DNA from: Bdellovibrio bacteriovorus
GTDB lineage: Bacteria; Bdellovibrionota; Bdellovibrionia; Bdellovibrionales; Bdellovibrionaceae
NCBI RefSeq assembly: GCF_001592735.1
Contig: NZ_LUKE01000001.1
Span: 1,997,184 to 2,061,183, forward strand
Direction: 5' to 3'
Length of the DNA stretch: 64,000 nt
The stretch's first letter is position 1; the number at the start of each line of letters is the position of its first letter. Below the pieces are notes generated by a model that was given only the letters and a program-made list of their open reading frames with translations, did not search any database and had not been told where the DNA came from. Below are positions 46,711 to 55,998 of this stretch, piece after piece. Position numbers and translations under genes: made by a program.

Positions 46711-47983
46711 AAAGAAACCGAAATCTTCAGCTGCAGAAAATCTGATTGAGTCCTTGATGGAGGACTTAAAGGATATCAATCCTGAAGAGAGCTATGACGG
46801 TTTGCCTTTAGATAGCGATCAAGACAATCGCGTGGAAAATACCTCTATCAAATCAAATAGTCTTTGGGACAATTTAGCTAACGACGTGGATAGCAATGAG
46901 TTGGATCAATCTGAATTCAGCGGTGGCGCTGCAGAGTCTGACTCAGAGTCCGAATACGAAACGGACGATGAACCTGTAGCAAGCGATTATGAAATGCCAG
47001 AGGGTTTTGGCTCTGATTTGCCGGCTTCAGAAATGTTCATGATGCCAAGTGTGGATGAAGATGAACGTTATGACGGTCCTTCAGCTGATGGTGGCTATCA
47101 ATCTAATGATGATTTAGCGGATGATTCCACGAAGCCTATTATGGGCCCAGGCATGTCTTCCGCTAAAGGTGGCGAAGATAAAACTGTTTCTATCCAACAA
47201 GAATTAAATCTGACTTCTTCGGTGGGCAGCTCGGGTATGACGGATGCTGAAAAAACCGTGGCGGTCGATGGTTTCGCGAACGCCCGCTTGGGTGTTCGTC
47301 GCAGCAGACCTGATGTTGATGTGAAAGTCAGTGTGGGTAACTTCCGTGGTGGTGGCCAGCGTGGGTCCGCCAACGTGATGACTTCCGTTGATGCAAGCTT
47401 AGCGCAAGCGGAAAATTTAAAAATTGCTCAGCAACGCATCTTAGAACTTGAAAGAGAAGTGGAGCACTTACGGGCCGAAAATGAAGAACTGGCCTCCGCC
47501 GGTGAAATTATTCGTTCGCGCACCGACGAGCTGGGTGTGCGTATCACCGCGGTAGAAAAAGAAAAAGCCGAAGAAAGAGAATCTTACCAAAGCGAGATTT
47601 TGATTCTTAAAGGCAATCTTCAGTACAAAGAAAATGAAGTGGCGAAAGCTCGTATTAAAGTTGACGAGTTAGAAACTCGACTTAAATCTGACTTTAAAAA
47701 GATTCGTGTTCGTGAACGGGAGCTTGAAAATCGTTTAGAGCTTTTGCGTGCGGAAAAATCCGCCCTTGTTCGGTCCAAAGATGAGTATATCTTAGAACAA
47801 AAAAGAAAGATTGATCAGCTCTCTCAGGAACTCGATAATTATCGTAAGAAGTGTCTTGAGCTTAACAAGACTATCGAGGCCAACCAAGATCAGGTCAAAC
47901 GTACCGAGCGCGCTCTACGTTTAGCATTGACGAACTTGGAAGCCAAAGAGGAGAACTTAGTTCCGTTAAAGAAAGCTGAGTAG
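46703..47983 (+). CDS. Acidic, coiled-coil cytoplasmic protein of unknown function
   Basis: 426 residues. The first about 190 are very acidic and low-complexity (DLKDINPEESYDG, SDSESEYETDDEP). The rest is a long coiled coil (LAQAENLKIAQQRILELERE onwards to the C-terminus). No signal peptide. Thr-containing segments such as KTVSIQQEL and KTVAVDGF resemble phospho-Thr sites read by FHA domains; the dgcB gene three places downstream encodes an FHA protein. A scaffold role is an inference. It starts the run with the metallophosphoesterase, pgi and dgcB. Confidence 0.65.
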   Translation: MSKKKPKSSAAENLIESLMEDLKDINPEESYDGLPLDSDQDNRVENTSIKSNSLWDNLANDVDSNELDQSEFSGGAAESDSESEYETDDEPVASDYEMPEGFGSDLPASEMFMMPSVDEDERYDGPSADGGYQSNDDLADDSTKPIMGPGMSSAKGGEDKTVSIQQELNLTSSVGSSGMTDAEKTVAVDGFANARLGVRRSRPDVDVKVSVGNFRGGGQRGSANVMTSVDASLAQAENLKIAQQRILELEREVEHLRAENEELASAGEIIRSRTDELGVRITAVEKEKAEERESYQSEILILKGNLQYKENEVAKARIKVDELETRLKSDFKKIRVRERELENRLELLRAEKSALVRSKDEYILEQKRKIDQLSQELDNYRKKCLELNKTIEANQDQVKRTERALRLALTNLEAKEENLVPLKKAE

Positions 47984-47984
47984 T

Positions 47985-49097
47985 ATGGAAGCCGCTCCGC
48001 CAGAGCAACCGACCCCCGTAAAAAAAATCAAAGTGATCATCAGTGATCTCCATTTGGGGAAGGGTCGTCTTTTAGAAAAAGGCGGAATCAATTCTTTAGA
48101 AGAATTTTACTATGGGGAAAAGCTTGTGGAGTTCATCCACTTCTATTCCACAGGTATTTACCGTGATTATGAAGTCGAGCTGATCATCAACGGTGACTTC
48201 CTTAACTTTTTGCAGTGCGATTACAAAGGCCATTTTCTTTCGGTTATCACGGAAGCGGTCACTTTAGAAATTCTTAAAGACTGTGTTAAAGGACATATGA
48301 ATGTCTTTAAGGCCCTTTCAGAGTTTGCCGCCAAACCTGGCAATACCATCACCTACATCGTGGGTAACCATGACCAGGGGATGTTGTGGCCCGCGTGTCG
48401 CGCTTATTTGAACCAGGTTATTGGCACTCCTATCCGCTATAAAAACATCGTCTACTTCTTTGATGGCGTTCATATCGAGCATGGCCACATGCATGAAGCG
48501 GCCAATCGTATGGACCCTAAGAAATTCTTTTTAAAGAAGGATCTGGTAGAGCCGATCTTGAATTTACCGTTTGGCTCCCATTTCTTTTTAGAAGTGGTCT
48601 TAAAAATTAAGCAGTTCTATCCGCATGTGGATAAAATCCGACCGTTTGGTAAGATGGTGCGTTGGTCCATCGTCAATGAAACTAAATTGATGATTAAAGC
48701 TTTCTTTATGGCCGTCGGCTATTTCATGAAAAGTGCTTTAATTAAAGACCCTCGTCGCAGTTATCCACTTAAAAAGATCATTAAAGTCATTGCAGAAAGT
48801 GCCATCTTTCCGGATTTAAGTGAATCAGCGCGTAAGATTTTGGGCGATGAGCGGGTGCATACGGTCATCTTTGGGCACACCCACGTTTATCAGTATCGCC
48901 AGTGGTCAGAAAATAAAGAGTATTTTAATACAGGAACATGGACGGAGATCACTTCTTTAGATATCGTGTCTTTAGGAAAGATCACGAAGTTGACCTACGT
49001 TCTGATTGAATACCCCGAAGACGGAGCAAGACCGCGCGGCCGCTTAAAAGAGTGGCGGGGATATCATCGTATTGAGGAAGACGTCGCGATCTCATAA
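47985..49097 (+). CDS. Calcineurin-like metallophosphoesterase
   Basis: 370 residues with all five metal-binding blocks: VIISDLHLGKGR (D-x-H), LIINGDFLNFL (GD), TYIVGNHDQGM (GNHD), HIEHGHMHEAAN and TVIFGHTHVYQY (GHxH). The central part with basic and aromatic helices (KKIIKVIAESAIF) could bind membranes, as in UDP-diacylglucosamine or phospholipid-related esterases, but the substrate is not known. One base separates it from the coiled-coil gene and nine from pgi. Confidence 0.85.
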   Translation: MEAAPPEQPTPVKKIKVIISDLHLGKGRLLEKGGINSLEEFYYGEKLVEFIHFYSTGIYRDYEVELIINGDFLNFLQCDYKGHFLSVITEAVTLEILKDCVKGHMNVFKALSEFAAKPGNTITYIVGNHDQGMLWPACRAYLNQVIGTPIRYKNIVYFFDGVHIEHGHMHEAANRMDPKKFFLKKDLVEPILNLPFGSHFFLEVVLKIKQFYPHVDKIRPFGKMVRWSIVNETKLMIKAFFMAVGYFMKSALIKDPRRSYPLKKIIKVIAESAIFPDLSESARKILGDERVHTVIFGHTHVYQYRQWSENKEYFNTGTWTEITSLDIVSLGKITKLTYVLIEYPEDGARPRGRLKEWRGYHRIEEDVAIS

Positions 49098-49106
49098 GGA
49101 GTCGCC

Positions 49107-50324
49107 ATGTTAGAAATTTCTCAAGCAAGTCATAAATTAAATGATTCAGTTGTTCAAAAGTGCCAAGAGTCTTTGAAGTTGTTTTTGCAACGTAAAGACA
49201 TTGGCTTTCCGCAGTTGGTAGAGCGTATCGCTCTTTGGCAGCAATCACATAAAGTAGGTCAAGAGTTTCGCGAAAAGTTTCAACAGATCGTGATTGTGGG
49301 TTTGGGCGGAAGCTCTCTTGGGAACCGCGTGATCGCTGAAATCTTCCGCGCTAAAAATATGTTCTTCGTTGATAACGTCGATGCACTTGAATTTGAAACC
49401 TTGATGGAAGAACTTGGCGATCTAAAAAAAGTGGGTTGGGTCTTTATTTCTAAGAGCGGCACGACCATTGAGTCCCTGTGTGCCTTAGAGTTTGTCGAGC
49501 AAATGTACAAACAAGAGCAACTAAATCTTGGCGCACAAAGTGTTGTGATTTCTGAACCTAAAGATAACACTTTGACCGCGTGGGCAAAACGTCACCATAC
49601 ACCGACCTGTGAAATTCCTTTAGATGTCGGAGGACGTTTTTCTGTATTGAGTCCGGTGGGAATGATGCCGGCCGCATTTTTGGGTTTGGATTTAGAAAAA
49701 ATTCGTTTGGGTGCGCGCAAAGCAATGAATGACACTTCTTTGGTGACGCAAACCATGGCGCAGGTGGCGCAAAGTTACGAGCGTGGTGAGTGGATTTCTT
49801 TATTATGGTTCTATAATTCACGTCTTAAAAACTTTGGTGGATGGTTTCAACAATTGTGGGCAGAGTCTTTAGGCAAAGCGCAATCTCGTTCGGGTGGAAC
49901 GGCTGCTCGTGCTAGTACGCCGATGTACGCGATTGGTGCTTCAGATCAGCACTCGATCTTGCAGCAGGTGATGGAAGGTCACAAAGACAAGTTTGTGATG
50001 TTCTTCCGCGTGGAAGAATCAGAAGGGGGCGCGCAACGTTTGCATACGTCTCAATTCAAAGAAACCAAGGATCTTGAAGGCCGCACGATGGGTGAGTTGT
50101 TAAAAGCAGAAGCTTTAGCGACCCAAGAAGCTTTGACGGCCAATGGAGTTTCGACGATGACGTTTAAGACTAAAGTCTTAGACGAACAAACCCTAGGATA
50201 TCTATTTATGTTCTGGGAACTTGTCGTGGCTGGAATGGGTGAGTACATGCAGATTGATGCCTTCGACCAACCAGGTGTCGAGCTGGGCAAGAGACTAGCC
50301 AAAGAAAAATTGAAGAAAGCTTGA
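49107..50324 (+). CDS. pgi: Glucose-6-phosphate isomerase
   Basis: 405 residues, the short bacterial form. Motifs: QIVIVGLGGSSLGNRVIAEI, FISKSGTTIESLCALEF (phosphate binding), catalytic Glu region LWAESLGKAQSRSG, and GASDQHSILQQVMEGHKDKF with the ring-opening His. It interconverts glucose-6-phosphate and fructose-6-phosphate. AAGGAG precedes the ATG. Its place beside dgcB is probably conserved in Bdellovibrio, though this is from memory. Confidence 0.93.
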   Translation: MLEISQASHKLNDSVVQKCQESLKLFLQRKDIGFPQLVERIALWQQSHKVGQEFREKFQQIVIVGLGGSSLGNRVIAEIFRAKNMFFVDNVDALEFETLMEELGDLKKVGWVFISKSGTTIESLCALEFVEQMYKQEQLNLGAQSVVISEPKDNTLTAWAKRHHTPTCEIPLDVGGRFSVLSPVGMMPAAFLGLDLEKIRLGARKAMNDTSLVTQTMAQVAQSYERGEWISLLWFYNSRLKNFGGWFQQLWAESLGKAQSRSGGTAARASTPMYAIGASDQHSILQQVMEGHKDKFVMFFRVEESEGGAQRLHTSQFKETKDLEGRTMGELLKAEALATQEALTANGVSTMTFKTKVLDEQTLGYLFMFWELVVAGMGEYMQIDAFDQPGVELGKRLAKEKLKKA

Positions 50325-50361
50325 TTGTCAGGTGTCGGGGGGGAGTTTTATACTTCTCCTT

Positions 50362-51294
50362 ATGGCTCAGAACGACGACACGAATGAACATTTAGAAAAA
50401 ACCAGTATTGTTGCCAGCGACACGTTCCGTGGTCGCTTAAAAGAGGCGGACGAAGTTCCGCCGGCCATCGTAGTTCTTATTGGACCTCCCGGCTACGTGG
50501 GAAAGCAGTATCTTATCACGGCCAATGACATTGTGATTGGTCGTTCCGTTGAAAGCCAAGTTTACATCGATGATAAAAGTTTAAGTCGTTCGCACGCTAA
50601 ATTCGCGGTGAATGGCGGTGATGTATCGGTGATCGATTTGGGTTCAACCAATAAAACAGTGGTGAACGGTCAAACCATTCCTCCGTTATCGTCATGTCTT
50701 TTGAAAAACAATGACCAGATTAAAACCGGCAATGTGATTTTTAAATTCCTTGAAAAAGGAAGTTTAGAATCCATGACCAATGCGGCGATGTACGAGCGTG
50801 CCCACAAAGACGCTTTAACTGGGGCGCACTCTAAAGGCGCGCTTTTAGAAAAAGGCCCGGAAGCGGTGAAGCGTTCGGAGCTTTTAAATGAGCCGTTGTC
50901 GCTAGTGACTTTTGATATCGACCATTTTAAAAAAATTAACGATACGTATGGCCACCCAGGTGGAGACTACATCCTGAAGGAGCTATGCCGTATCGTGATT
51001 ACTAAACTGATTCGTGCCAATGACTTCTTTGCCCGTTATGGCGGGGAAGAATTTGTTTTGCTTCTTTCCGGTTCTCCGCTAAAGACCGCCGGAGAAGTCG
51101 GCGAGCGTATTCGTCACACGATTGAATCCCATGACTTTCAATGGGAAGGTAAAAAAGTGCCCGTGACTATTTCCGTAGGTGTGGCAACGAAGCTTGCAGC
51201 AGAAACGGAATGGACTCAATTGTATGAGCGTGCGGATAAAGCCTTGTATCAATCAAAACAAGGTGGCCGTAACAAAGTCACGGTCGCGTCTTAG
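50362..51294 (+). CDS. dgcB: FHA-GGDEF diguanylate cyclase, DgcB-like
   Basis: 310 residues from the ATG at 50362. A 30-residue tail with Thr14 (HLEKTSIVASDTF) precedes an FHA domain (IVIGRSVESQVYI, SLSRSHAKF, DLGSTNKTVVNG). A GGDEF domain follows with FDIDHFKKINDTYGHPGGD and the active site ARYGGEEF. An RxxD inhibitory site (RAND) lies five residues before GGEEF, so product inhibition is expected. In Bdellovibrio bacteriovorus, DgcB is required for prey invasion, and its FHA domain is reported to bind its own phosphorylated N-terminal tail. Confidence 0.92.
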   Translation: MAQNDDTNEHLEKTSIVASDTFRGRLKEADEVPPAIVVLIGPPGYVGKQYLITANDIVIGRSVESQVYIDDKSLSRSHAKFAVNGGDVSVIDLGSTNKTVVNGQTIPPLSSCLLKNNDQIKTGNVIFKFLEKGSLESMTNAAMYERAHKDALTGAHSKGALLEKGPEAVKRSELLNEPLSLVTFDIDHFKKINDTYGHPGGDYILKELCRIVITKLIRANDFFARYGGEEFVLLLSGSPLKTAGEVGERIRHTIESHDFQWEGKKVPVTISVGVATKLAAETEWTQLYERADKALYQSKQGGRNKVTVAS

Positions 51295-51296
51295 TT

Positions 51297-52019
51297 TTAT
51301 TTTTCTTGAATCAAACCGGTCATAGACCAAATCAAAGGGACCCCGTAAGCAAAAGACTGCAGGTCCCTTTTACTTTGAGGGCGGACCCGGAACACCTTCA
51401 TCGAACCTTCTTTGGTCTCTTCAAGTTTTAGGCGAGTCAGATAGGTTGGGTTTTCAGGATCAATAACCAGGATCTGATCATCAATAGCACCTACTTTTAA
51501 AACATAGTGGGCTCCGGAGAAGGGGATTTTAAAGTCGTCACGATTTCGGCCTGGCATATAGCGCACGACTTCTGAATATCGCAGCATCAAAATTTGAGGC
51601 TTGTTATTTAAGATGTCGAGGGGCTGAAGCTCTCCGCGATTGACGTAAACATATTCAGAGTTTTCTTCTAAGTACGAGTTGTATATCTCTAAGAATTTTA
51701 AAAGCTGTGGTTCGGTTAAACCATTGTTGATTTCAACTCTTTGGGCGCGCAGGTCATTACCAATTAACTGTACGAATTTGACGAGCTGAATTTTCGAATA
51801 AGCATTTTGGTGTCGCAGTTGGAGCCAGTTCATCACCGAAGTGGGGCCACAAAGGGAACTTGTTCCACTGGCGGTGGCAATAACTCCCTCGCTGTAAAAC
51901 AGAGGATCCTTTTGGTCTAGCATATATGAAGGCAAGGAAGACTCGTCTAAGAACAACGAGCTTTGAGCTGAGGCGTGGCCGAACATTATATATATAAGAC
52001 AGAAAATAATTGTGCGCAT
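51297..52019 (-). CDS. Secreted C39-like papain-fold protein
   Basis: 240 residues with a signal peptide (IIFCLIYIMFGHASA). The catalytic Cys is in TSSLCGPTSVMNWL (about residue 57), and His and Asp in GAHYVLKVGAIDDQILVIDP (about 165-185), the C39/peptidase-C39-like arrangement. These may cut peptides or act on cell-wall material. It converges on dgcB with only 2 nt between stops. The ribosome-binding site is weak. Confidence 0.7.
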   Translation of the reverse strand: MRTIIFCLIYIMFGHASAQSSLFLDESSLPSYMLDQKDPLFYSEGVIATASGTSSLCGPTSVMNWLQLRHQNAYSKIQLVKFVQLIGNDLRAQRVEINNGLTEPQLLKFLEIYNSYLEENSEYVYVNRGELQPLDILNNKPQILMLRYSEVVRYMPGRNRDDFKIPFSGAHYVLKVGAIDDQILVIDPENPTYLTRLKLEETKEGSMKVFRVRPQSKRDLQSFAYGVPLIWSMTGLIQEK

Positions 52020-52343
52020 GTGTCACTGTCTTAGCAGAATTCATTCCACTCGCGGAAAGTTTCTAACGTCGTTGTAGAAGCTTTAAAAACGAAAACCTAG
52101 ACCAACATCCTGCCCCATAAGAAAGTCTAATAGGAGGCATAAGTATTTTAAGAATTCCTAAGATATTTCGCATATTTAGAGTCATTTTGTCCTTTCATTT
52201 TCGGCACTGTGATTGCATAAGATATTTCCTGAGAGACGGCGGGTTTTAGGGGAGAATTTACCGCAGTCTGGAGGGGGGCTCGATGGCCTTTCTGGAAAAA
52301 AATTCAAGACACTAACCGAATTTAGACAGAAACGAGTCAAAAT
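52020..52343. other. Regulatory interval between the C39-like gene and the ECF sigma operon
   Basis: About 320 bp, AT-rich in the middle, between divergent genes. It holds a short upstream ORF (52283-52315, listed separately). AGGAGG occurs at about 52131 without a start codon in range. No convincing -35/-10 pair was singled out. Confidence 0.5.
52283..52315 (+). CDS. Ten-residue leader ORF upstream of the ECF sigma gene
   Basis: MAFLEKNSRH, with a strong GGAGGGGGG ribosome-binding site 5-6 nt before the ATG. It ends 28 nt before the sigma-factor ATG, which itself has only a weak site. It is in a different frame, so it is not an N-terminal extension. A translational control role is an inference. 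Confidence 0.35.
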   Translation: MAFLEKNSRH

Positions 52344-52964
52344 ATGCAGAGAGATCTCAACGTAACGGATCTTGAACTGGTAGAGAAAGTGAAGTCGGGG
52401 GACAGACGCTCATTTTCCGAACTCGTGAAACGACATCAAAGAAGTGTGCTGCGGTTGAGTTTGAGGTTTGTCAAAGATATGGACGCTGCGGAGGATGTAA
52501 CTCAAGAAGCGTTCATCAAGGCTTATGAAAAGATGCATTCCTTTGAAGGAAGAGCGTCTTTCAAAAGCTGGTTATTCCAGATCGCTGTGAATACCGCGCG
52601 CAATAAGTTGCGTGAATGGAAGCGGAACACGGTTGATATTGATGATGTGCATCTTGCCGTCGATGCAGAGGCGGAAACAACATTGGTGCACACATCTGTT
52701 GCGGACTTGCTGCATAAGGAAGTTGAAAAGTTACCAATTAAACAGAAAACAGCGCTGGTCTTACGTGTCTACGAAGACCTGAGCTTTAACGAAATTGCGG
52801 ACATCATGGAATGTCCTTATGACACGGCGAAAGCCAACTACCGTCACGCTTTGCTTAAACTTCGTCAGACGTTTGAGACCCAGGCAGAGTTGAAAAACTG
52901 GACGGAAGATGTCGGAGGATTCTTTACCGAGATGAACCTTAAATACGCAGAAGCAGAAGGATAG
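52344..52964 (+). CDS. ECF (sigma-70 family) RNA polymerase sigma factor, RpoE-like
   Basis: 206 residues. Region 2: ELVKRHQRSVLRLSLRFV, DMDAAEDVTQEAFIKAYEKM, FKSWLFQIAVNTARNKLRE. Region 4: VEKLPIKQKTALVLRVYEDL, FNEIADIMECPYDTAKANYR. About 35 extra residues follow region 4. The next gene, 3 nt away, encodes a membrane protein that fits an anti-sigma factor, and the third a small periplasmic protein. The set therefore looks like an envelope-stress switch. Confidence 0.93.
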   Translation: MQRDLNVTDLELVEKVKSGDRRSFSELVKRHQRSVLRLSLRFVKDMDAAEDVTQEAFIKAYEKMHSFEGRASFKSWLFQIAVNTARNKLREWKRNTVDIDDVHLAVDAEAETTLVHTSVADLLHKEVEKLPIKQKTALVLRVYEDLSFNEIADIMECPYDTAKANYRHALLKLRQTFETQAELKNWTEDVGGFFTEMNLKYAEAEG

Positions 52965-52967
52965 TGC

Positions 52968-53447
52968 ATGGATTTCTTGGATCAGAAAGGTCGGTTGGAT
53001 AAAGTGCGGCAAGGCCTTAAAGATGCTGACGACTTAGAACTGCCAATGAGTGAGGAGTTTTTCGATAGATTGCATGACAAGATCATGGCGGAAGTGGAAA
53101 AAACCGAGATCGCGCCAGCGACACCATTGATTGCCTCACGCAATCTGTTGCGCAGACATTGGCGGAGTTGGCTTTACCCCGCAGGTGGCGTGACCTCGTT
53201 ATTTTTGCTTTTAATTTTTGCTATGCCTCAGGTTTCAAAAATCACCGAAGGAATGCAAAGGGCTGGTTTGGTCAGTGATGGCCAGGAACGAATTGCGGCG
53301 AGGGCCATTACGACCCCCGAAGAGCTGGTCCAGACTTTCATCTCCTCACAAAGTGATTCTGACTTTTTGATAGACGTAGCTAGCGAATCATTCGAAAATT
53401 TATCCATAGCTCAATTCAATAAAATCATGGGTGACAAAGTACATTGA
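52968..53447 (+). CDS. Probable anti-sigma factor, single-pass membrane protein
   Basis: 159 residues. A cytoplasmic N-terminus (about 1-60, DLELPMSEEFFDRLHDKIM, with the look of a sigma-binding helix) is followed by a membrane segment at about 66-86 (WLYPAGGVTSLFLLLIFAMP) and a periplasmic C-terminus. No zinc-binding HxxxCxxC is present, so it is not of the ZAS type. The assignment rests on position after the ECF sigma gene and on topology. Confidence 0.65.
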   Translation: MDFLDQKGRLDKVRQGLKDADDLELPMSEEFFDRLHDKIMAEVEKTEIAPATPLIASRNLLRRHWRSWLYPAGGVTSLFLLLIFAMPQVSKITEGMQRAGLVSDGQERIAARAITTPEELVQTFISSQSDSDFLIDVASESFENLSIAQFNKIMGDKVH

Positions 53448-53466
53448 TCACCCTTGTGGGTGAAAC

Positions 53467-53940
53467 GTGCGGCTTTGGATTACCATCTTACTTCTTTTTA
53501 ACTTATTCTCCGCGGCTTCTTTAGCTGCGGAGAAACGCAATCAGCTGGAAGAACTGCTGATTTGGAAAATGAGCGATGAACTGAATCTGTCATCGATCGA
53601 AGAAAAAAAGTTCGCCGAAATTCTTAAAAATCTGAACGAAGAAAAAGCAAGTTTAAATCAAGCATTGCAGTCCTCTGTCGAAGCGATGGGAAAAGCTAGT
53701 ACCTCTAAGACGAAGGAAGCTGAGCTCGCCAAATACAAGCGTTTAACGCAAAATTACGGCAAGCTTGGTGAGCAAGAGATCGATCGTTTAAAGCCGCTGT
53801 TGGGCGTGGATCGCTTGGTTCAGTACCTGAACATCAAGCAAGATCTGACAAATAAAATCAAAACTCTTTTAAGTTCTGAAAATAGCGGCGGCAAAAATGC
53901 GAAACCTTTGCCGTCACCGAAAATCATCGAAGAAAAATAG
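53467..53940 (+). CDS. Periplasmic helical protein, Spy/CpxP-like
   Basis: 157 residues from a GTG, with a signal peptide (LWITILLLFNLFSAASLA). The mature part is helical and charged, with KMSDELNLSSIEEKKFAEIL resembling the LTxxQ-type helices of Spy/CpxP/heavy-metal-sensor proteins. Located third in the sigma/anti-sigma operon, it could be the signal sensor. The similarity is by pattern only. Confidence 0.55.
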   Translation: MRLWITILLLFNLFSAASLAAEKRNQLEELLIWKMSDELNLSSIEEKKFAEILKNLNEEKASLNQALQSSVEAMGKASTSKTKEAELAKYKRLTQNYGKLGEQEIDRLKPLLGVDRLVQYLNIKQDLTNKIKTLLSSENSGGKNAKPLPSPKIIEEK

Positions 53941-53955
53941 TTTTGGCCAAAAGGC

Positions 53956-55998
53956 TTATGGCAGATTAATTCGCATGACCCCATAATTGGCTGCAAGATA
54001 AAGCTTTCCGCCAGAGATGGTCATAGAAGTCACCATTCCTAACGTGGGCGTAGCTCCCGTTTGATTTTTTATGACGTTGCTCGTTCCTAGGACCGTGGTG
54101 ACAACGCCTGCAGGAGTGATTTTACGAAGCAATCCTGAACCGGAGTCAAAAACATAAAGATTGTTTGTTGCTGGATCTATAACCATAGCACCCGGTTCGG
54201 TAAAACGGGCGGAGGCGCCTGTCCCGTCATTGATTCCGGCTGCTCCTGAAGACCCAGCGAAAGTGGTGACCACTCCGCCAGGCAATGTCATCTTTTTGAT
54301 CGTGTGATCCCACGAATCAGAGATAAAAAGATTTCCGGATGAATCTATGGCAAGCCCTTTAGGATTTCCAAACTTAGCGGCAGTTCCAGTGCCATTTGTC
54401 GGAGAGCAATCCGAAGCCACCCCTGCGATGGTCGACACCACACCTGCGGAAGTGATTTTACGAACCACGCAATAATCCGTCATGGTCAGGTAAATATTTC
54501 CGGCGGAATCTGCGATCATGCTCCCCACAGAACCAAATTGTGCAGCGGCGCCCGTGCCATCGGCACTTCCTTCTGCGCCTCCCGCGATGGTAGATACTAC
54601 TGCGCTAGGGCTAATTTTTCGCATTCTGTAGCTAACGCTATCATATACGTACAAGTTTCCGCTGTTATCAAAAGTCATCGAATAAGGGCCATCAAAAGTG
54701 GCAGCAGAGCCCGTGCCGTTATCAGAGCCAGAGTCTCCCGATCCAGCAAATGTGGTAACAACCCCGCTGGAGTTGCTTCGTCTAATAAGATTATTCATTG
54801 TATCCGCTATATAGATATTACCGCCGATGGCCGCGATAGAGTTTATATCTAGAAACTTTGCGGCCGTGCCGTTGGCATTTAGCATACCTCGATTTGGTGG
54901 ATGACCAACAAATGTGGTTACCACTCCGGCAGAAGTTACTTTGCGAATGGCGCCAAAATCTGCCACGTAAATATCACCATTGGTATCAAAATCGAAATCT
55001 TGGATAAGTCCAAATTCTGCGGCAGTCCCGGTGCCATCTTTATATGCCAGGTTTGAGGTGGGTATTCTGCCGGCAACGGTGGTGACTACGGCACCTGGCG
55101 TGATTTTTCTTAAAACAGTATAGTTTGTTACAAAGAGGTTTCCAGAAGGATCTACTTTCATTTTCATCATTACCATAAATCGCGCGGCAGCGCCGGTGCC
55201 ATCGACGATGCTGAATCCTGGCGTCGTGGTGGGCCCCGCAAAATGCGAAACGGTGTTGCTTGAGGCCAAGTCGATACGTTTTATGTGGGTGTAGGCTTCG
55301 TCATACACGTAAAGATAGTTGGGGGCAGCAAAGGCGATAAATTTAGCTCCGGCAAAACGAGCAGCCGTTCCTACACCCACCGCATTGCCCGCCGTGGTTG
55401 AACCCGCGATGGTGGTGACGACTCCGGCGGGCGTGATTTTGCGGACTCTGGTGCCATTATCTGTGACATAAATATTATTTGCAGAATCAAAGGTCATTTC
55501 TGACAAGGACGTAAAACTTGCACTCGTGCCGGTTCCATCGGCCGTACCAGGAATTGATCCAACAAAGGGCATGAATGTAGACCCGTCATATTTTAAGATG
55601 GAGTATGAAGTTAATAAATATTTATTACCGGCGAAATCCTCTCCGGTCATCGTCACCTCAGGATTCGCACTTAAGCTCGACATTGCGATGTCAGAGTCTG
55701 CGGTAAAAGTTCCAGATAAAGTAGATACATTTCCTGCAGTATCCACCTTTCTTGAAAGGGCTAAATCTTGAAAGAATATCTCTCCGGAGTTCACTTTTAT
55801 TTTCATGGGAAAAAAAACACGGGCCGTTGTCCGATAACCATCCAGATACCCGATTCCATCTGGGTCCCCCACAAAAAATTCCAATGCACCTGCGACCACA
55901 GCCACTGCTTTTTTTCCCAAGCGCATGGCCGTCATCCCCATGAAGGACTGGGCGGGAGTGGTGATTAAAATAATCATAATAAAAATAAGATTACGCAT
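53956..55998 (-). CDS. Secreted NHL-repeat beta-propeller protein of fibre cassette 1
   Basis: 680 residues from the ATG at 55998, which overlaps the fibre stop codon (TAATG). A signal peptide (LIFIMIILITTPAQS) and about 70 non-repeat residues are followed by roughly 10-11 NHL repeats of 50-60 residues: GTGTAAxFG, then a strand, NLYVADxxxxxIRKITPAGVVTTIAG. NHL propellers usually bind protein or glycan partners. Its strict coupling to the fibre gene suggests that the products act together at the cell surface. Confidence 0.8.
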   Translation of the reverse strand: MRNLIFIMIILITTPAQSFMGMTAMRLGKKAVAVVAGALEFFVGDPDGIGYLDGYRTTARVFFPMKIKVNSGEIFFQDLALSRKVDTAGNVSTLSGTFTADSDIAMSSLSANPEVTMTGEDFAGNKYLLTSYSILKYDGSTFMPFVGSIPGTADGTGTSASFTSLSEMTFDSANNIYVTDNGTRVRKITPAGVVTTIAGSTTAGNAVGVGTAARFAGAKFIAFAAPNYLYVYDEAYTHIKRIDLASSNTVSHFAGPTTTPGFSIVDGTGAAARFMVMMKMKVDPSGNLFVTNYTVLRKITPGAVVTTVAGRIPTSNLAYKDGTGTAAEFGLIQDFDFDTNGDIYVADFGAIRKVTSAGVVTTFVGHPPNRGMLNANGTAAKFLDINSIAAIGGNIYIADTMNNLIRRSNSSGVVTTFAGSGDSGSDNGTGSAATFDGPYSMTFDNSGNLYVYDSVSYRMRKISPSAVVSTIAGGAEGSADGTGAAAQFGSVGSMIADSAGNIYLTMTDYCVVRKITSAGVVSTIAGVASDCSPTNGTGTAAKFGNPKGLAIDSSGNLFISDSWDHTIKKMTLPGGVVTTFAGSSGAAGINDGTGASARFTEPGAMVIDPATNNLYVFDSGSGLLRKITPAGVVTTVLGTSNVIKNQTGATPTLGMVTSMTISGGKLYLAANYGVMRINLP

